64,000 bases of DNA from Luidia sarsii (Eukaryota; Echinodermata; Asteroidea; Paxillosida; Luidiidae). The notes under the pieces are model-generated. The model was not told the DNA's origin. It worked only from the letters and a program-made list of their open reading frames with translations, and did no database searches. The stretch is from contig OX465101.1 of assembly GCA_949987565.1 (NCBI GenBank), forward strand, positions 20,389,624 to 20,453,623, in the 5' to 3' direction. Shown in pieces: positions 63,740 through 64,000 of this stretch. Position 1 is the stretch's first letter, and the number at the start of each line of letters is the position of its first letter. A program made the position numbers and the translations under genes.

Positions 63740-64000
63740 CTCTGAAATGGATTGATTTGCCAGAAACTTGGTTCATGGGTAATACCTACATGTACTTCAC
63801 ACTTGGATACTGGAGATCAGTCATTGTCATCACTCAAGTCTGGGGTTTTGTTGCACCACTAAGCACCCTATTTAGTATGTCATTTAGCTTTTAGGTTTCA
63901 GCAAAAATGTTTAATATTTCTATAATTGTGCTGAATTGCTACCCTAGCTGTATCCCCTAGCTCACCTGGGGATAGCCAACTACAACTTTAGACAGCAAAT
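63740..64000. other. Intron sequence, nothing recognised
   Basis: Unique sequence to the window edge. The next exon of the coiled-coil gene must lie further right. Confidence 0.4.

Overview
The window looks like a stretch of a marine invertebrate nuclear genome. Exons have canonical AG/GT borders, TACATGTA and ACCGGT words recur throughout, and the transposon mix (DIRS retrotransposons, Penelope-like elements carrying GIY-YIG, Kolobok-like and piggyBac-like TTAA elements, L2/CR1 LINEs, tRNA-SINEs) suits an echinoderm, hemichordate, cephalochordate or similar animal. Species assignment is an inference and is weak.

Only one host gene is supported. Eleven short plus-strand exons between 11,874 and 62,947 (11874-11956, 13292-13369, 21018-21072, 21262-21360, 27565-27684, 40678-40787, 57505-57586, 60113-60185, 60491-60554, 62288-62398, 62740-62947) add up to 361 codons of uninterrupted, charged, proline-poor coiled coil. 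Every intron phase agrees across every junction. The gene continues beyond the right edge and probably begins left of the first exon. I cannot name it; it resembles the large CCDC-type coiled-coil proteins.

Almost everything else is transposon debris, mostly in the introns. 1-6.2 kb: short inverted-repeat elements, a Penelope 3-prime end, a truncated TTAA MITE, a THAP-element fragment and an 823-bp foldback. 6.2-11.4 kb: a tandem array whose roughly 0.7-kb unit carries CRE-like TGACGTCA words and is interspersed with GCTTTTCCGC hairpins; two DNA transposons sit inside it, with sister units serving as empty sites. 12.8-21 kb: a TTAA MITE, a SINE, and many Penelope fragments including an inverted pair and a perfect 61-bp snap-back palindrome. 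22.1-25.5, 28.1-32.0 and 41.4-49.4 kb: three different DIRS-type tyrosine-recombinase retrotransposons. The last retains an uninterrupted 399-codon recombinase gene with all catalytic residues but has a dead RT/RNase H that an L2/CR1 LINE has split. 33-34 kb: a 985-bp Ty3/gypsy-like LTR with a tRNA-Leu type primer-binding site. 34.7-40.4 kb: more Penelope copies and a MITE split by a 1.9-kb element. 51-57 kb: minisatellites and a 2.7-kb TA-flanked element with CACGCGTGG palindromes near both ends. 57.6-58.9 kb: a TTAA-flanked element with 220-bp inverted repeats around a THAP zinc-finger remnant (Kolobok-like).

There is no operon-like cooperation. The genes that functioned together are the gag, RT-RNase H and recombinase of each DIRS copy, and the RT and endonuclease of the Penelope copies. 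No rRNA, no complete tRNA gene and no CRISPR array was seen.
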